Shown here one piece after another: positions 62,428 through 64,000 of a DNA stretch of 64,000 nt. Each line of letters opens with the position of its first letter. The stretch's first letter is position 1. The translations under genes and the position numbers were made by a program. Below the pieces are notes generated by a model. The model ran no database searches. It saw nothing but the letters and a program-made list of their open reading frames with translations, and was not told the origin of the DNA. This DNA comes from G963663365 sp963663365 (GTDB lineage: Bacteria > Hinthialibacterota > Hinthialibacteria > Hinthialibacterales > G963663365): positions 682,001 through 746,000 of the forward strand of contig CAXXIH010000008.1 of NCBI GenBank assembly GCA_963663365.2, given 5' to 3'.

Positions 62428-63246
62428 TTAAAGCGGCCGGATTTGCATTCCTCCGCTAAGTTCGATCACTGCACCCGGCGCATAGGCAAAGTCCCCCCGA
62501 GCCAATGCGGCAACAGCTTTGCCGATATCCTCAGGTTGCCCCCAACGCTTTTGAGGTATCAATCCGTCGGCGATCAGACGGTCATACTTTTCCTTGACAA
62601 CAGAGGTCATATCAGTGGAAATAATTCCCGGACGAACCTCGTAGACGGCGATTCCCTCTTCAATCAGGCGGCTTGCATACAACATTCCAGCCATGCTTAA
62701 GCCGGCTTTGGAAATACAATATTCAGGACGTGAGGGCGATGGTGTCGATGCCGATATTGAGGTAACGAACACAATTGTCGGCGCCGGTTCCCCTTCCACT
62801 CGATCCTGAGTGAGCATTTGTTTGGCCACCAACTGTGTCAGAAAAAACGGACCTCGAAGGTTAATTTGCAGCAGACGGTCGAAACTCTCGATTTCGGTTT
62901 CCAAAATATCCCGGCGGACTTTGGGAGCAACACCGGCATTGTTTACCAGCACATCAATTCGCCCAAACTTGTCCAAAGTCTCTTGAACGAGCCGCTCTCG
63001 ATCCTCAGCCAACGATATATCCGCACGCACAACCAAGGCCTCACGGCCCAATTCTTGAATTTCCTGTTGGACGGCATATGCCCCTTTTTTTAAATCAGCC
63101 GGATTAGCGGATACACCATTCACAACCACATCGCATCCCTGGCGGGCTAACTCAAGTGCAATTCCGCGTCCAATTCCCCGGCTGGCCCCAGTGACCAAAG
63201 CACAACGTTTTGTGTGGTTCATACTATTCATAAGATTTTGCTCCAC
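62428..63246 (-). CDS. Short-chain dehydrogenase/reductase, FabG-like
   Basis: A 272-residue NAD(P)-dependent oxidoreductase. Cofactor motif VTGASRGIGRGIALELA, then VLVNNAGVAPKVRRD, catalytic Ser in VFVTSISAST and Tyr/Lys in PEYCISKAG, and the C-terminal VRPGIISTDMTS with GAVIELSGGMQI. The sequence fits a group usually called 3-ketoacyl-ACP reductase but used for many sugars and ketones. Met at residues 6 and 9 are alternative starts. It lies 80 bases downstream of the GH88 gene on the same strand, so it may act on a keto-sugar from unsaturated uronate breakdown rather than in fatty acid synthesis. Confidence 0.9.
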   Translation of the reverse strand: MEQNLMNSMNHTKRCALVTGASRGIGRGIALELARQGCDVVVNGVSANPADLKKGAYAVQQEIQELGREALVVRADISLAEDRERLVQETLDKFGRIDVLVNNAGVAPKVRRDILETEIESFDRLLQINLRGPFFLTQLVAKQMLTQDRVEGEPAPTIVFVTSISASTPSPSRPEYCISKAGLSMAGMLYASRLIEEGIAVYEVRPGIISTDMTSVVKEKYDRLIADGLIPQKRWGQPEDIGKAVAALARGDFAYAPGAVIELSGGMQIRPL

Positions 63247-63326
63247 GAAACATTGTCCGAATCAAATCGAAACAGGATGGCATCAGCCATTCGCTTGCAA
63301 CAGGCAATTTCCGGATCGTCTATAGT

Positions 63327-64000
63327 CTATAAGACTGTATCGAAAAACACGGGATAGGTTTCATTGCCTGCAAGTCTTTTTAAAAGGTTGGCAAGTTCCA
63401 TCAGGTGGTAATCGCCCCACATTGATGACTCGCCACAAGGAATTTGGCTACCCGGCGGGATGAAATCCCACCCGTTCGGGCGATGGTAGATCGAGTGCAA
63501 GAGCAAACCTTGATGCTTTGCGTTACTGCAAAGGTAAGGTTCATCCATAAGCGCCTTGGCAACTGTCAGCCCTGCCTCAAAAAAGCGCTTGCCGGAGTCG
63601 ACATCGCCTTGATCCTGTAAATAGCGTCCCAAGCGAAGCAAACCTTGCGCTGCAATAGCGGATGCCGACGCATCGACAGGTTCGTATGCATTGTATGGAT
63701 CGGCAGGCTCACTGCGGTAATCGCCCAGCTTTGCCAATCCCGGAGCTCCGGTATCCCAATAGACAATACCGTCTAAAGAGGAGTTCTCGATATAGAATTC
63801 CGATGTGACACGAGCCGCCCGTTCGAAGAGACCAAGAATATCGGCCTTGCTCTCGGCACAATCCCACAGTTCTTCTTTCAGAGAATAGATGAATTCGAGT
63901 TCTTCCGAGAATCCAAGCATCGCCCAGGCCAATCCGCGTGTCCACGTCGAAAAAGGCGAGTAGCCTTGCTGAGAACTTGGACAGCGAAATTGTCCATCAT
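63327..64000 (-). CDS. Unsaturated glucuronyl hydrolase (GH88), 5' end outside window
   Basis: The C-terminal 220 or so residues of a GH88/GH105-type (alpha/alpha)6-barrel enzyme that removes the 4,5-unsaturated uronic acid left by polysaccharide lyases. Reading into the window edge: GYSPFSTWTRGLAWAMLGF, GIVYWDTGAPGLAKLGDY, EPVDASASAIAAQGLLRLG, HQGLLLHSIYHRPNGWDFIP and CGESSMWGDYHLMELANLL, all strongly conserved in the family. The frame is open to base 64000, so the N-terminal catalytic Asp region lies beyond. The product keto-sugar would need reduction, which fits the SDR gene downstream. Confidence 0.92.
   Translation of the reverse strand, partial: DGQFRCPSSQQGYSPFSTWTRGLAWAMLGFSEELEFIYSLKEELWDCAESKADILGLFERAARVTSEFYIENSSLDGIVYWDTGAPGLAKLGDYRSEPADPYNAYEPVDASASAIAAQGLLRLGRYLQDQGDVDSGKRFFEAGLTVAKALMDEPYLCSNAKHQGLLLHSIYHRPNGWDFIPPGSQIPCGESSMWGDYHLMELANLLKRLAGNETYPVFFDTVL

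Overview
The window reads as a piece of a Gram-negative, probably uncultured, environmental chromosome. It holds many exported polysaccharide-active or polysaccharide-binding proteins (GH9, GH106-like, GH88, DUF1080, DUF1593 and Cthe_2159-type families) and FG-GAP, LamG-like and lamin-tail secreted proteins. It also has four scattered orphan prepilins, a BlaI/M56-peptidase pair fused to WD40 propellers, an ECF sigma factor and two very large hybrid kinases. This mix is familiar from Planctomycetota, Lentisphaerota, Hydrogenedentota and Sumerlaeota; I infer a member of that neighbourhood but cannot name a phylum. A periplasmic multihaem quinol/cytochrome complex and an Orange-protein-like metal-cluster operon point to anaerobic or microaerobic respiration. 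The code is standard, starts usually have GGAGG-type ribosome sites, and ATGA-type start/stop overlaps are common inside operons.

Layout. 0.1-8.4 kb: Na+/Ca2+-type antiporter, secreted FG-GAP protein, RND pump plus adaptor, Spy/CpxP-like periplasmic protein. 8.8-12.0 kb: three-gene redox complex (4x[4Fe-4S] subunit, NrfD/HybB-like membrane subunit, 13-haem cytochrome). 12.6-14.5 kb: ECF sigma factor, two-TM partner and lamin-tail protein. 15.6-25.8 kb: GH9 cellulase, two Tat-type secreted sugar-enzyme-like proteins, a prepilin and a GAF/PAS hybrid kinase. 26.1-33.0 kb: polytopic membrane protein, BarA-like hybrid kinase with a haem-type sensor, ceramidase-like lipoprotein. 33.4-36.2 kb: DUF1080 protein with a chimeric 3' end, then an intact IS630-family element that landed exactly on the stop codon of a prepilin gene. 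36.7-47.3 kb: GH106-like enzyme, DUF1593 protein, prepilin, membrane protein, beta-helix carbohydrate-binding protein, LamG/Ig protein, FG-GAP protein. 47.8-52.6 kb: TauE/SafE permease and a right-to-left operon of two NifX/Orp-like proteins, a decayed DUF89 gene, panD and two MinD-type ATPases with ferredoxin inserts. 53.0-59.3 kb: CocE-type hydrolase and the unit blaI-like / M56-WD40 / prepilin behind a promoter covered by two inverted repeats. 59.4-64.0 kb: orphan terminator, 3' fragment of rho, tRNA-Trp, livF-like ATPase coupled to a CDP-alcohol phosphatidyltransferase, divergent DtxR-like regulator with a probable iron box between them, SDR oxidoreductase and a GH88 gene running off the window.

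How the genes work together. The enzymes suggest breakdown of plant or algal polymers (beta-glucan, rhamnose- and uronate-containing chains). The hybrid kinases, ECF factor and BlaI/M56-WD40 pair look like separate sensory routes. The prepilins share a C-terminal signature and lie beside secreted-protein genes with no pilus machinery nearby. The intergenic regions carry a diverged, dispersed repeat of about 220-290 bp, always in the same orientation in this window, which I did not recognise. The best candidates for something new are the Orp-like operon with its DUF89 relic and embedded panD, the BlaI/M56-WD40/prepilin unit with its operator-promoter, and the dispersed repeat family.
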